Origin: Halarcobacter sp.
GTDB taxonomy: Bacteria; Campylobacterota; Campylobacteria; Campylobacterales; Arcobacteraceae
Assembly (NCBI RefSeq): GCF_963675975.1
Contig: NZ_OY780939.1
Coordinates: forward strand, 434,001-498,000
Reading direction: 5' to 3'
DNA length: 64,000 nt
Shown here: one piece after another, positions 43,085-54,837 of the stretch
Position numbering within the stretch: position 1 is the first letter of the stretch
Layout of the letters: every line of letters starts with the position of its first letter
Notes under the pieces: model-generated
Database searches by the model: none
The model's input: the letters and a program-made list of their open reading frames with translations, nothing else
Told to the model about the DNA's origin: nothing
Made by a program: the position numbers and the translations under genes

Positions 43085-44277
43085 TCTGTCTCAATCTTTA
43101 TAGTTTCTATTGCTTGTTTTAGAATATCTTCTGCTATTTTTAGTGATTTATGGGATACTAATACAAAACATACTCTTGATGTTCCATCTTTATACTCTTT
43201 TATTGTATCCCCCTTTTTAGCAAAAAGAAATACTTTTTCTACACCTTCCATATTCTCTACTTTTTCTATACCACTAATATTTTTGATTACTCCAGATTTT
43301 GGTAAAGGTGAGCCTGTTAAGGCATATTTATTTTTTTTATCTTTAAGTGCTTCTTTTTTAGTTTTCTTACCCAATGCGGTTAATATAGCGTTTTGCATAA
43401 TATTTTTACCACTTGCAGCAGGTACTAAAAAATATGGATCCAAGCCACCTGCTACTCTAACTGTTGCTTCGATTATCCTAGCTCCAGCTTCTGTAACAAT
43501 TGTATCTAGTTTTACAGTACCAGATTTTATACCTAAAACTTCCCCTGTTTTTTTAGCTAAATCAAATAACTCTTCTTGGATTTTCTTAGGTAAAGAGCTA
43601 GGGTTTTGCAATCCAATCTCTACAGGGTATATATCTCTTGTAAAAAATCTATCTGTTATATATTCAGGGATAAACTCACCATCACAATCAAATATAGCTT
43701 GAACAGTTTGCTCTTCTCCAATATAAAACTCTTCAACTAAAACTTTTTCAAAACTATCAAATAATCTATTTATATGCTCTTCTATACCCTCTTTATTATA
43801 AAATATTTTTGCTCCAACACTACCAAAACCATTATTAGGTTTTATTATCACAGGAAATTCTATCTCATAATCAAATGTTTTATTCTCTTTAGTTAATATT
43901 TTATATTTTGCATTTGGAATAACTGAATTTTCCAAGCTTTTTCTAAATTGTGTTTTATCTTTACAAATAGTTGCTATTTTTTCACTCACCCCACAAAAAC
44001 CAAAATAATCATTAACAGCACCCATAGTAATAGCAGCATCTACTGCAATACAAACAATTCCTTTTAAATCTATTCCCTCATTTTTTAATCGTTTTATATT
44101 TTCTATATGAGCTTGTTTATCATAAATACTAATATTTATAAAAATATCAACCTCATCTTTTGCTATACAATAACTATTATAATCACTACAAACAATTCCT
44201 AGACCTAATTTTTTTGCCTCATAGATTGCAGGAAGCTGATGAATAGAACCTCCAATTATCCATATATATTCTTTCAT
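43081..44277 (-). CDS. ATP-grasp ligase-like protein
   Basis: The 398-residue protein begins with a Rossmann-like pre-ATP-grasp domain (IWIIGGSIHQLPAIYEAKKL). The ATP-grasp fold then follows: FPVIIKPNNGFGSVGAKIF (glycine-rich loop), VLVEEFYIGEEQTVQAIF and ARIIEATVRVAGG (metal-binding Glu region). ATP-grasp ligases form amide bonds through an acyl-phosphate. In a pse operon without PseH it could acylate or aminoacylate the 4-amino sugar; that is inference. It overlaps the second ATP-grasp gene by 4 bases. Confidence 0.8.
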   Translation of the reverse strand: MKEYIWIIGGSIHQLPAIYEAKKLGLGIVCSDYNSYCIAKDEVDIFINISIYDKQAHIENIKRLKNEGIDLKGIVCIAVDAAITMGAVNDYFGFCGVSEKIATICKDKTQFRKSLENSVIPNAKYKILTKENKTFDYEIEFPVIIKPNNGFGSVGAKIFYNKEGIEEHINRLFDSFEKVLVEEFYIGEEQTVQAIFDCDGEFIPEYITDRFFTRDIYPVEIGLQNPSSLPKKIQEELFDLAKKTGEVLGIKSGTVKLDTIVTEAGARIIEATVRVAGGLDPYFLVPAASGKNIMQNAILTALGKKTKKEALKDKKNKYALTGSPLPKSGVIKNISGIEKVENMEGVEKVFLFAKKGDTIKEYKDGTSRVCFVLVSHKSLKIAEDILKQAIETIKIETE

Positions 44278-45401
44278 CTATGCTCTCCAATAAAATTTAT
44301 AAGATCTATTTTATCTTGTATATGTAAAAAATAAAATCCGTTAGAATCAGCTAAATGTTCTGAATCTTTTACATCTTTAATATTTAAAGTTGAGATTACA
44401 AAATCATTATAGTTTTTACAAAATAGCTTATAAGCTTCAAAATCTTCCATAGATAAAATCATTTTTACTATGGCAAACTCTTCTCTTGATGCTTGAAACT
44501 GTAGTTTTTTCCCTTCTAAAGAAAAAAGTAAAAGTTGACAATAACTAATCCCTAAAGCTAAGTTAATTAACTCACTTCTCCATCCACCCATTCTTGAAGC
44601 AATTTCTACTAAATATAACTCACAATCATCATCCACTCTAACTTCAATATGGCAAGCTCCAAACTTTATATTAAAAGAGTTTAAAACATCAAATGCAAAC
44701 TCTTTTAACTTCGTTTCCTCTTCTTTTTCTACTCTTGCTGGGATTAATTGTTGTGTCTCTATTATATTAGGTAAAGGGGTCAAATACTCCTCAGTAATAC
44801 TTACTATACTATGATTACCTTCTGAAGAGATTGTTTCTATGCTAAATTGTTTCCCTTTTATATACTCCTCTATTAAAACCTCTTTTTCAGAAGTAAATCT
44901 AAAAGCTTTTTCTATAGCAGAATCTATTTGCTCTTTTTTAGTAATAAAACTAACTCCTCTTCCTGCTGAACTGTCTATAGGTTTGATTATTGCAGGGAAA
45001 GAATCCCATTGTTTTAAATCTTCTGGAGTTTTTATTGTTTTATATTTAGCTATATTTATATTATTTTTTATAGAGATATTTTTCATCTCTTTTTTATTTG
45101 TTGTATTTAATGCAACTTGGTAGGTGTTTGATTTTATTCCCATTTTTTCTGATACATAACATGCTGTTACATTTCCAAGTTCAGATGCAATTGTAGTTAT
45201 AATCAAAGGACTTAATTCTTGAGCTTTTTCTAATATTTGCTCTTTATCTTTTAAATCTATATGATAAAAATAGTCTGCATATTTTTTACCTTCACAATTA
45301 TTGTTACCATCAAATAGATGAACTTCAAAATATAGCTTTTTTGCTTCAAATATCAAATCAAACTGAAGTTTACTTCCACCTAAAATAAATACTTTTTTCA
45401 C
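44274..45401 (-). CDS. ATP-grasp ligase-like protein
   Basis: This is a second, divergent ATP-grasp enzyme. KVFILGGSKLQFDLIFEAKK starts the Rossmann-like domain; FPAIIKPIDSSAGRGVSFIT, VLIEEYIKGKQFSIETI and LYLVEIASRMGGWRSELI are the ATP-grasp motifs. Its closest general resemblance is to carbamoyl-phosphate-synthase/BtrJ-like carboxylate-amine ligases. Two ATP-grasp genes in tandem suggest two successive ligations or a heteromeric enzyme. The 4-base overlaps on both sides place it firmly in the operon with pseG. Confidence 0.8.
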   Translation of the reverse strand: MKKVFILGGSKLQFDLIFEAKKLYFEVHLFDGNNNCEGKKYADYFYHIDLKDKEQILEKAQELSPLIITTIASELGNVTACYVSEKMGIKSNTYQVALNTTNKKEMKNISIKNNINIAKYKTIKTPEDLKQWDSFPAIIKPIDSSAGRGVSFITKKEQIDSAIEKAFRFTSEKEVLIEEYIKGKQFSIETISSEGNHSIVSITEEYLTPLPNIIETQQLIPARVEKEEETKLKEFAFDVLNSFNIKFGACHIEVRVDDDCELYLVEIASRMGGWRSELINLALGISYCQLLLFSLEGKKLQFQASREEFAIVKMILSMEDFEAYKLFCKNYNDFVISTLNIKDVKDSEHLADSNGFYFLHIQDKIDLINFIGEHR

Positions 45402-46384
45402 TCTAACTCTTTCAAAATCTTTTTAATCAATCTATCTTTTGAGAATTTTAAATCAATTTTTTTATAAATATCTGTTTTTTCTATATATTCTATTTTCTCT
45501 TTTAGTTTTTCTAAAGATAGTTCATCAGCCTTTATTGTTGTTTTTATATTTTTTTGTTTCAAAAAATCTGTTACAACTTTTTGATTATTGGCAACTTCAA
45601 TATTTATAAACTTTTTCTTTAAAGCCAATACTTCAAAAAGAGTTCCACCACTTGCACTTATTACAAACTCTTTTGAACTTAAAACTTCAGCAATATTATC
45701 TATATCTACTAAAACCTTTACATTTAGATTTTTTTTCAATTCTTCTAAATGTATATTTACATTTGAAGTTATTATAGATATTTTATATTTATTATCTATT
45801 TTCAAAAGGTATTTAGAAATTTTTGAAGAAAGATTTAATACATCATTTCCACCTAAGATAATTGCTATTGATTTTTTTTCAGGTTTTTTCTTATATTTGT
45901 TAAAAAACTCATCTCTTAAAAGTGTATATTTACTACCACACCATATTTTACAATTTTTAGAAACTAGTTTTTTATAATTTTTTTTATCTGCTTGAATACC
46001 ATGATTTAAAATAAAGTCTGAACAATGAAAATTTAAAGTATCATCAAAACTTAATATTTTTAAGTTCTTATTTTTTGTTTTTATCTTTTTCTCAAAATCT
46101 TCATAAATATCATATGAATCAATAATAAGAAAGTCAACTTCTAAGTTTTTAATTAAATCATTCAAAGATTTTGTTTTATTGTCTTTTAAAATATAAACCA
46201 TAAAACCATTTTTTAAAATCTCTTTATTTATATTTCCTTTTAAATCCAAGCTTGAAAATATTATTTGTAGTTGTTTATTTTGTGCTTTTAATCTTTTTGC
46301 TAAGACCAAACACCTTTTGACATGTCCTAATCCTATAGTTGAAGAGGAGTCACATCTAAATAATATTTTTTTCAAGTCTATCAC
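45398..46384 (-). CDS. pseG: UDP-2,4-diacetamido-2,4,6-trideoxy-altropyranose hydrolase
   Basis: PseG removes UDP from the bis-acetamido altrose intermediate, releasing the free sugar for PseI. It has a MurG-like GT-B fold: FRCDSSSTIGLGHVKRCLVL, SFDDTLNFHCSDFILNHG, IAIILGGNDV and VISASGGTLFEVLAL. The 328 residues are longer than C. jejuni PseG (about 274). The ATG overlaps pseI by 29 bases; an internal TTG at residue 4 is possible. Order pseF-pseI-pseG matches other pse clusters. Confidence 0.88.
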   Translation of the reverse strand: MIDLKKILFRCDSSSTIGLGHVKRCLVLAKRLKAQNKQLQIIFSSLDLKGNINKEILKNGFMVYILKDNKTKSLNDLIKNLEVDFLIIDSYDIYEDFEKKIKTKNKNLKILSFDDTLNFHCSDFILNHGIQADKKNYKKLVSKNCKIWCGSKYTLLRDEFFNKYKKKPEKKSIAIILGGNDVLNLSSKISKYLLKIDNKYKISIITSNVNIHLEELKKNLNVKVLVDIDNIAEVLSSKEFVISASGGTLFEVLALKKKFINIEVANNQKVVTDFLKQKNIKTTIKADELSLEKLKEKIEYIEKTDIYKKIDLKFSKDRLIKKILKELE

Positions 46385-47390
46385 CCATCTTATAATCTTT
46401 TCTTGCTGTTTTACCTAAAATTTCATTTAAATATTTGGGATGTAATCCATATCCAGGTCTTACACTTTTTATGTTCTCTTCTGTAAACTTTTCACCTTTT
46501 TTTATATCTTTACTTACATATAAACTTCTTGAAAACCTTCTTTGTCCTTTTCTTTTTTCATTTAAACTATAATCAACTTTTCCTATAAGTTTTTCAGTTT
46601 CTCTTATTTTCTCAACCATTAAAGAAAACTCTTTTTTATCTAAAGAAAATTCACAATCTGGTCCACCTATACTTTTATCAAGTATAAAATGTTTTTCAAT
46701 AACTTGTGAGCCAAGTGTAGTTGCCACAATTGGAGCAGTTATACCTAAAGTATGATCAGAGAATCCAATTTTTACACCAAATAAATCTTTCATATTTTGT
46801 ATAGTTGCTAAATTTGCTTCTTCTAAAGGCGCGGGATAAGCACTTGTACACTTAAGTAAAACAATATTCTCATTTCCTTCTTGTTTGCATATCTCTACAA
46901 CATCTTGTATCTCATCAATTTTAGCAATTCCTGTACTTATAATTATTGGTTTACCTTTACTTGCTGTGTATCTAACTAGCTCATAATCTGTTATCTCAAA
47001 TGATGCAATTTTATAAGCACTTGGATTAAACTGCTCCAAAAAATCAACTGCACTTTTATCAAAAGGAGTAGAAAAAATATCTATATCAATAGCTCTTGCA
47101 TAAGCAAACAACTCTTCATGCCATTCCCAAGGGGTATACGCTTCTTTATAAAGTTCATATAAACTTTTTCCATCCCATAAGGTACCACCGTCAATCATAA
47201 AATCATCTTTTTTACAATCTAAAGTTAAAGTATCTGCTGTATATGTTTGAAGTTTTATAGCATTTGCACCACACTCTTTTGCTGCTTTTATTGTATCAAG
47301 GGCTGTTTGTAGACTTCCATTATGGTTTGCACTTAGCTCCGCAATAATAAAAGTACCATCTTTTTCTAAATTAAAATTCCCAATTTTCAA
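46356..47390 (-). CDS. pseI: Pseudaminic acid synthase
   Basis: PseI condenses 2,4-diacetamido-2,4,6-trideoxy-altrose with PEP to pseudaminic acid. NeuB-type TIM barrel (FIIAELSANHNGS, NAIKLQTYTADT, YKIASFEITDYE, GFSDHTLG, VIEKHFILD, GGPDCEFSL) and C-terminal SAF domain with RPGYGLHP, the form typical of PseI rather than NeuB or LegI. Length 344 is normal. Overlaps pseF by 4 bases and pseG by 29. Confidence 0.93.
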   Translation of the reverse strand: MKIGNFNLEKDGTFIIAELSANHNGSLQTALDTIKAAKECGANAIKLQTYTADTLTLDCKKDDFMIDGGTLWDGKSLYELYKEAYTPWEWHEELFAYARAIDIDIFSTPFDKSAVDFLEQFNPSAYKIASFEITDYELVRYTASKGKPIIISTGIAKIDEIQDVVEICKQEGNENIVLLKCTSAYPAPLEEANLATIQNMKDLFGVKIGFSDHTLGITAPIVATTLGSQVIEKHFILDKSIGGPDCEFSLDKKEFSLMVEKIRETEKLIGKVDYSLNEKRKGQRRFSRSLYVSKDIKKGEKFTEENIKSVRPGYGLHPKYLNEILGKTARKDYKMGDRLEKNII

Positions 47391-48085
47391 AATTTACCCC
47401 TTTTTATTGCTTCATACATATATTCGGCTCTTTCCCAATCTTCAAGAGTATCAATATCTTGAACTAAATATCGAGGAAGAACAATTGGTATTGAGTCTTT
47501 TCCAAAACCACTTTGAGTAAAGCTATTGTGTAGATTTTCCCAATAAAATTGCCCCGCATCTTGATATGCTTCTTCTAAGTCCTGACTTCTAGTTTGATGA
47601 TACTCAGGAAAAAACATTTCACACCTATTATCTTTAGTGATTTTAAATGTTCTAAAGATAGGAAAAGGCATTGAAGTTACACTAAAAGCTTGGTGAGCAT
47701 CACTTGACATTAATTTTTTAAAACCAAGTTTTAGATATTTTTCTTCCAAAAATGGTGCTGTGGCATAAATAGTACAACAAAAATCATACTCTTCCCCTTG
47801 CTTTTTTAAAAAGTTTATAGCATGACTTACAACATCAGCTGTACCTGTAAAATCATCACTTAATTCTTTTGGTCTTAAAAAAGGAATTTGAGCTCCATAC
47901 TCTTTTGCTATATTTGCAATCTCTTCATCATCAGTACTTACAATTATTTTATCAAATAGATTTGATCTTTTTGCTGCTTCTATGCTATAAGCTATTAGTG
48001 GTTTCCCATGAAAGAATTTTATATTTTTTCTAGGTATCCTTTTACTTCCACCTCTAGCAGGAATTACAGCAATAGCTTTAGGCAT
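47387..48085 (-). CDS. pseF: Pseudaminic acid cytidylyltransferase
   Basis: PseF makes CMP-pseudaminic acid, the donor for flagellin glycosylation. AVIPARGGSKRIPRKNIKFF is the CTP-binding motif, followed by TIYATAPFLEE, QTRSQDLEEAYQDAGQFYW and LPRYLVQDIDTLEDWERAE, the last typical of PseF. The 232-residue length is standard. It overlaps pseC by 8 bases and pseI by 4. Confidence 0.93.
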   Translation of the reverse strand: MPKAIAVIPARGGSKRIPRKNIKFFHGKPLIAYSIEAAKRSNLFDKIIVSTDDEEIANIAKEYGAQIPFLRPKELSDDFTGTADVVSHAINFLKKQGEEYDFCCTIYATAPFLEEKYLKLGFKKLMSSDAHQAFSVTSMPFPIFRTFKITKDNRCEMFFPEYHQTRSQDLEEAYQDAGQFYWENLHNSFTQSGFGKDSIPIVLPRYLVQDIDTLEDWERAEYMYEAIKRGKF

Positions 48086-49207
48086 AAAGTAATCCTTTTA
48101 GAGATTGTATTACATAATTTTGTTCCTCTTCACTTAAGCTTGGAAAAATTGGTAAAGATAATACCTCTTCATAGTATCTATCCATCAAAGGAGTAAACTC
48201 TTCTCCATATCCAAGATTTTTATAAAAAACTTGTTTATTTATTGGCATATAATGAAGCTGAACTTTTATATTTTTATCCATTAATTTATTAAAAAGTTCC
48301 TCTTTTGAAATTGAAAAATTTTTAAAATCAATTCTTATAACATAGAGGTGATATGCAGATTCTTTAGTAAATGGGTATAAAGGTTTTATGTTTTCTAAAG
48401 CTTCAAAATTTTCATCATATTTTTTTGCTATAGCCCATCTTTTTTCTAGAAAACCATCTAACTTTTTTAATTGAGAAATCCCTAAAGCACACTGTATATC
48501 TGTAAGTCGATAATTGAGACCCAAATCTCTCATCTCATATTCCCAAGGTTTCATTGAATCTGTCTTAATCATCCCATGATTTCTCAAGCTAAGTAGTTTT
48601 TCATAAATCTCTTTTGAGTTTGTTGTAATTGCACCACCTTCACCTGTTGTAATATTTTTTACAGGGTGAAAAGAAAAAATAGAGATATCACTATTTTTAC
48701 AACTTCCAGCTTTTATATTATCTAAGCTTGCACCTAAACTATGGGCACAATCTTCTAGTATCTTTATATTATAAGTTTTTTTTAAATACTCTAATTTTTT
48801 TTGATTTACTGAATTACCTGAAAAGTGTACGGCATAAATAGCTTTTATAGAAGAATCCTCTTTTAATCTCTTTTCACAAAGATCTAAATCAATATTTCCA
48901 TCCTCTTTTATATCTATAAAGACAGGCTTAGCATCCACATAAAGTATTGAATTAGATGTTGCTAAAAAAGAGTTTGGAGTGGTAAGAACCTTATCGTTTT
49001 TATTTAATAAAACCATTGAAGACAGATGAAGGGCTGCTGTTCCATTTGATACAGCAACACAATATTTAGCCCCTGTATATTTACAAAGAGCAGACTCAAA
49101 CTCTTTTACTTTAGGGCCTGTAGTTAAAAAGTCTGATTTTAAAACCTCTTCAACTACACTTATATCATCTTTAAAAATAGTTTGTTTTCCATAGTTAATA
49201 ATATTCA

Positions 49208-49208
<1 letters not shown>
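48078..49208 (-). CDS. pseC: UDP-4-amino-4,6-dideoxy-N-acetyl-altrosamine transaminase
   Basis: PseC aminates the PseB product at C4 using glutamate and PLP. It is a DegT-family enzyme with PLP lysine K184 in FHPVKNITTGEGG, VSNGTAALHLSSM and ILEDCAHSLGAS. Length 376 fits. It follows pseB with a one-base overlap. In the standard pathway the next step is acetylation by PseH, which is not encoded in this operon. Confidence 0.94.
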
Positions 49209-50215
<1,007 letters not shown>

Positions 50216-50232
50216 CTAATTTAGAAGATTTA

Positions 50233-50240
50233 TTTATAAT
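50233..50240. promoter_or_regulatory. Candidate divergent -10 elements for pseB and the 50323 gene
   Basis: TATAAT at 50235-50240 on the plus strand could serve the 68-codon gene. The overlapping TATAAA on the minus strand (50238-50233) lies 32 bases before the pseB start. Only the hexamers support this in an AT-rich 122-base gap. Confidence 0.3.
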
Positions 50241-50322
50241 ATAGTATCTAATAATTTATTTAACTTTGATTTTAAGAGTTTATATGTAATAATTTACATT
50301 AATTTCAAAACTAGGTTAATTT

Positions 50323-50529
50323 ATGGCAGATAATATTCCAGAGGATATATTAAAAATTCAAAAAAAACTGGCCTCTTATGAAAAAGGTTCAAGAAATTAT
50401 AAGAAATATACTAAGATACTAGCAAAACATATTAAACGATTTAGTATGAAGAAAAGAGTAAGCTCACATATTAAGACAATTGAAAACGTAGAAAAGCTTC
50501 AAAATAAGAATTCAAATAATGATGAATAA
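50323..50529 (+). CDS. Small basic protein upstream of recA, unknown function
   Basis: The 68-residue, lysine-rich protein reads MADNIPEDILKIQKKLASYE, then a basic helical stretch and an Asn-rich acidic tail. I do not recognise a family. It has no cysteines or membrane helix and is probably all-helical. The reading frame is clean, it has its own candidate promoter, and lies 88 bases before recA. It may be a small nucleic-acid-associated or conserved Campylobacterota protein. It could also be spurious, although its codon use looks genuine. Confidence 0.55.
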   Translation: MADNIPEDILKIQKKLASYEKGSRNYKKYTKILAKHIKRFSMKKRVSSHIKTIENVEKLQNKNSNNDE

Positions 50530-50575
50530 AAAACTATTACAATTTGCAATATTACTACTGAGTTAAAAAAATTTT

Positions 50576-50584
50576 TGCTAAAAT
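50576..50584 (+). promoter_or_regulatory. Candidate extended -10 promoter of recA
   Basis: TG-C-TAAAAT, preceded by an A/T-tract, lies 34 bases before the recA ATG and follows the extended -10 pattern of epsilonproteobacterial sigma-70 promoters. The ribosome site TTAGGAAAAA precedes the ATG. No LexA-like operator is visible. Confidence 0.45.
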
Positions 50585-50617
50585 TCCAACATAAATAAAA
50601 AGCGATTAGGAAAAACA

Positions 50618-51649
50618 ATGGATGATAATCAAAAAAAATCTTTAGAGTTAGCTATTAAACAAATTGACAAAACATTTGGAAAAGGTACTCTAATTAGACT
50701 AGGTGACAAAGAAGTAGTTCCTGTTGAATCAATTTCAACAGGTTCATTAGGTCTTGACTTAGCATTAGGTGTTGGTGGTTTACCAAAAGGTAGAGTTATA
50801 GAGATTTATGGTCCTGAATCATCAGGTAAAACAACTCTTACTCTTCATGCAATTGCAGAGTGTCAAAAAGCTGGGGGTGTTTGTGCTTTTATTGATGCAG
50901 AGCATGCTTTAGATGTAGTTTATGCTAAAAATCTTGGTGTTGATACAGATAACTTACTTGTATCTCAACCAGACTTTGGTGAGCAAGCTTTAGAGATTTT
51001 GGAAACAGTTATTAGAAGTGGTGCAGTTAATCTAGTAGTAGTGGATTCAGTTGCTGCTTTAACTCCAAAAGTTGAGATAGATGGAGATATGGACGATCAA
51101 CAAGTTGGTGTTCAAGCTAGACTTATGAGTAAAGCTTTAAGAAAAGTAACTGGTTTATTAAACAAAATGAATTGTACAGTTATCTTTATTAACCAAATCA
51201 GAATGAAAATTGGTATGACTGGATACGGAAGTCCTGAAACAACAACAGGTGGAAATGCACTTAAATTCTACTCTTCAGTTAGACTTGATATTAGAAGAAT
51301 CGCAACTTTAAAACAAGGTGAAAACTCTATAGGAAATAGAGTAAAAGTAAAAGTTGTAAAAAATAAAGTTGCTGCTCCATTTAAGCAAGCAGAATTTGAT
51401 ATTATGTTTGGTGAAGGTATCTCTAAAACAGGTGAGCTTATAGATTATGGTGTAAAACTTGATATCGTAGATAAAGCTGGTGCATGGTTTAGTTATGGGG
51501 ATAACAAAATTGGTCAAGGAAAAGAAAACTCAAAAGTATTCTTAAAAGATAATCCAGATGTTGCAAATGAGATTGAACAAAAAATCTTAACAGCTATGGG
51601 TGTAAACGATGAGATTATTCAAGGTGAGCCAGAAGAAGATGAAGATTAG
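50618..51649 (+). CDS. recA: Recombinase RecA
   Basis: RecA is the ATP-dependent strand-exchange protein for homologous recombination. Walker A is GPESSGKTT at 65-73; [20 protein letters not shown] contains Walker B, and [20 protein letters not shown] is loop L2. The acidic C-terminus (EPEEDED) is typical. 343 residues is normal. In C. jejuni recA also neighbours eno and the ftsB-like/AMIN genes, although here an oppositely oriented TPR gene lies between recA and eno. Confidence 0.98.
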   Translation: MDDNQKKSLELAIKQIDKTFGKGTLIRLGDKEVVPVESISTGSLGLDLALGVGGLPKGRVIEIYGPESSGKTTLTLHAIAECQKAGGVCAFIDAEHALDVVYAKNLGVDTDNLLVSQPDFGEQALEILETVIRSGAVNLVVVDSVAALTPKVEIDGDMDDQQVGVQARLMSKALRKVTGLLNKMNCTVIFINQIRMKIGMTGYGSPETTTGGNALKFYSSVRLDIRRIATLKQGENSIGNRVKVKVVKNKVAAPFKQAEFDIMFGEGISKTGELIDYGVKLDIVDKAGAWFSYGDNKIGQGKENSKVFLKDNPDVANEIEQKILTAMGVNDEIIQGEPEEDED

Positions 51650-51681
51650 GAGTTTTCCTTTCCTTCGTCAACTTACTAAAT

Positions 51682-52368
51682 TTATTTATCTAACATTTTA
51701 TTTGCTATTTCAAGATACTCTTTTGTAGTTTGATTATCAGGTTCTATTTCAAGACATCTATTTATCAATTTTAAAGCTTCTTTTGCATCTTCAAAATCTA
51801 AAAGAGTAAGAGCATAATTTTGTAAATATTCTAACTTTTCTTCAAGTTCTAAAGATTTTTTATGGGCATCAACAGCTTTTTCTTTATTTTTTCTACAACT
51901 TTTATAAAATAATGCAAAATTATTCCACACTTCATGAAGGTCACTATTTATTTGTAAAATTGTTGCATACAAATATTCAGCTTCATTGTATCTTTCTTGT
52001 TTTTCATAAGTAAATGCTAAATAATTTGCAGCATTTATAGAAGCATCATTTTCTACTAAGTTTGAAAAAACTTTTTCTGCTTTTTGATACTCTTTTTTAT
52101 ATAAATAAGCTTTTCCCAAGCCCAAAGAAGCATCTGTTAGCTTAACATTTATTCGTAAAGCTTTTTTAAAACTTGCAATTGCTTCATCTAATTTACCTAA
52201 AGCAAATAAACAATTTCCATATGCAATAAATATTTCAGGAAAGTTAAATTCATAATTGTTAATAATATATTCATATTGGATTAAAGATTCTTGATATTTG
52301 CCTGTTTTAAACAGTTCAAGAGCAAATCCAATTTGTAAACCTAATGTTCTTTTATCTATACTTTCCAT
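51682..52368 (-). CDS. Tetratricopeptide-repeat protein
   Basis: About five TPR units of 34 residues are visible (ESLIQYEYIINNYEFNFPEI; AYGNCLFALGKLDEAIASFK; SLGLGKAYLYKKEYQKAEKV; NYLAFTYEKQERYNEAEYLY; LKLINRCLEIEPDNQ). The 228-residue protein has no signal peptide, suggesting a cytoplasmic scaffold. It is antisense to recA and eno, with no recognisable partner. Function unknown. Confidence 0.85.
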   Translation of the reverse strand: MESIDKRTLGLQIGFALELFKTGKYQESLIQYEYIINNYEFNFPEIFIAYGNCLFALGKLDEAIASFKKALRINVKLTDASLGLGKAYLYKKEYQKAEKVFSNLVENDASINAANYLAFTYEKQERYNEAEYLYATILQINSDLHEVWNNFALFYKSCRKNKEKAVDAHKKSLELEEKLEYLQNYALTLLDFEDAKEALKLINRCLEIEPDNQTTKEYLEIANKMLDK

Positions 52369-52493
52369 AAATCATCCCTATGTTTTAACTTCTTAACTCT
52401 ACCATTTTAAGCTAAAATTTTCAAAATTTTTTTATAAAATACAATCTTTAATTATATTATTCTTCATAAAGCAACAAAAAATAAAAAATTAAG

Positions 52494-53806
<1,313 letters not shown>

Positions 53807-53809
53807 TTT

Positions 53810-54052
53810 ATGAAAGAAAAAAAACATACAATTAAGAAATTTTCGTTACTAGCAATATTTTCTATTGCTGTAACGATTTTTCTTGGTTATCATGTTTCTA
53901 ATGTTCTTTTTGGAGATAATTCTTTAGAGGTTTATAGTTCTCTAAAGCATAAAAAAGCATATCTTAAAAGTGAAATAAAAAGATTGCAAGAAGAAAATGC
54001 CTATCTTCAAAAAGAGTATTTTGAACTTAAAAATTTGGAGCCTGAAGAATGA
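53810..54052 (+). CDS. FtsB/DivIC-like septum formation initiator
   Basis: This 80-residue bitopic protein has a short basic cytoplasmic N-terminus, a membrane helix at about 12-32 and a coiled coil (YLKSEIKRLQEENAYLQKEY) continuing to residue 75. This is the layout of FtsB-family divisome proteins. It starts 3 bases after eno and overlaps the next gene by 4, so it is in the eno operon, as in C. jejuni. Confidence 0.85.
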   Translation: MKEKKHTIKKFSLLAIFSIAVTIFLGYHVSNVLFGDNSLEVYSSLKHKKAYLKSEIKRLQEENAYLQKEYFELKNLEPEE

Positions 54053-54732
54053 AAAACTTATTTACACTATTATTAGTATTATCTGTTAGTTTAATTGCGA
54101 GAGAAAATCCCTTTGAAGCAACAAATGCTTATGAAGAAGAAGCAGCAAGAATCATTGAAATGAATGAAGTTGAAGAGGATTATGCAGTAGAGTTTCAACA
54201 AGAGCAACAATACGTAAATGAGATGTACGAAAAAATGAATAAGCCTGAAGAAGAGAAACCTAAAGTACCTGCTTTAACAGAAGAAAAAGTACAAAAAATG
54301 ATTAATAAGGCACAAAAAGAAACTGAGAAAAAAGCAAAAACTATTGCAAAAGAAATTATAGTTGAACAACCAAAACAAGTTGAACAAGTTGTTTATGTAA
54401 AACCACGACTTGATGTTGTAAATGAAAAACAACTTCTTCCTTTTGTAAAAGTTGAATATGATAATGATAGAATTGATATCTTCTCTAAATACTCTGTTAG
54501 TAAAAAAATAACACTTCCAGGTGAGAAAAAAGTTGTTCTTGATTTTAATGCAAAAGAAAATTTCTACACAGTAAGAGATGAATTAAAATCTACAAATTTC
54601 CCTAAGATTGCTGTAGGAAACCATAAAAATGAAAACTTTTTTAGAATTGTAATTGAACTTGCAAGTACTCCAGATGATTATGAAGTAACTTATGACAACA
54701 AAAAAGTTAGTATAATAAAACTTTACGAATAA
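54049..54732 (+). CDS. Secreted AMIN-domain protein
   Basis: An N-terminal signal peptide (MKNLFTLLLVLSVSLIA, cleavage probably near residue 17) is followed by a charged, glutamate/lysine-rich helical region to about 120. An AMIN-like beta domain at about 140-227 follows (LLPFVKVEYDNDRIDIFSKY, FFRIVIELAST). AMIN domains bind cell-wall or secretin partners in the periplasm. C. jejuni has a similar protein (Cj1670 type) next to eno and the ftsB-like gene, consistent with shared synteny. Confidence 0.8.
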   Translation: MKNLFTLLLVLSVSLIARENPFEATNAYEEEAARIIEMNEVEEDYAVEFQQEQQYVNEMYEKMNKPEEEKPKVPALTEEKVQKMINKAQKETEKKAKTIAKEIIVEQPKQVEQVVYVKPRLDVVNEKQLLPFVKVEYDNDRIDIFSKYSVSKKITLPGEKKVVLDFNAKENFYTVRDELKSTNFPKIAVGNHKNENFFRIVIELASTPDDYEVTYDNKKVSIIKLYE

Positions 54733-54738
54733 AAAAAT

Positions 54739-54760
54739 AAGGGTATATAAAAATACCCTT
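54739..54760. terminator. Bidirectional hairpin terminator between AMIN gene and antiporter
   Basis: Arms AAGGGTAT (54739-54746) and ATACCCTT (54753-54760) close a six-base loop, 7 bases after the AMIN stop. On the minus strand it is followed by TTATTTTTTT, a good T tail for the antiporter operon. On the plus strand the tail is CTTCCTT. Confidence 0.75.
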
Positions 54761-54837
54761 CTTCCTTAACTTCTACAATAAAACCTAAATATAGTTTTAT
54801 CTTTTATTTAACAATTACTACCTAATAATAAGTCCAA

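Noticed and set aside
43283-43702. Plus-strand frame of 139 codons inside the ATP-grasp gene
   Set aside because: It is antisense to well-conserved ATP-grasp motifs, has no ribosome site and no recognisable domain.
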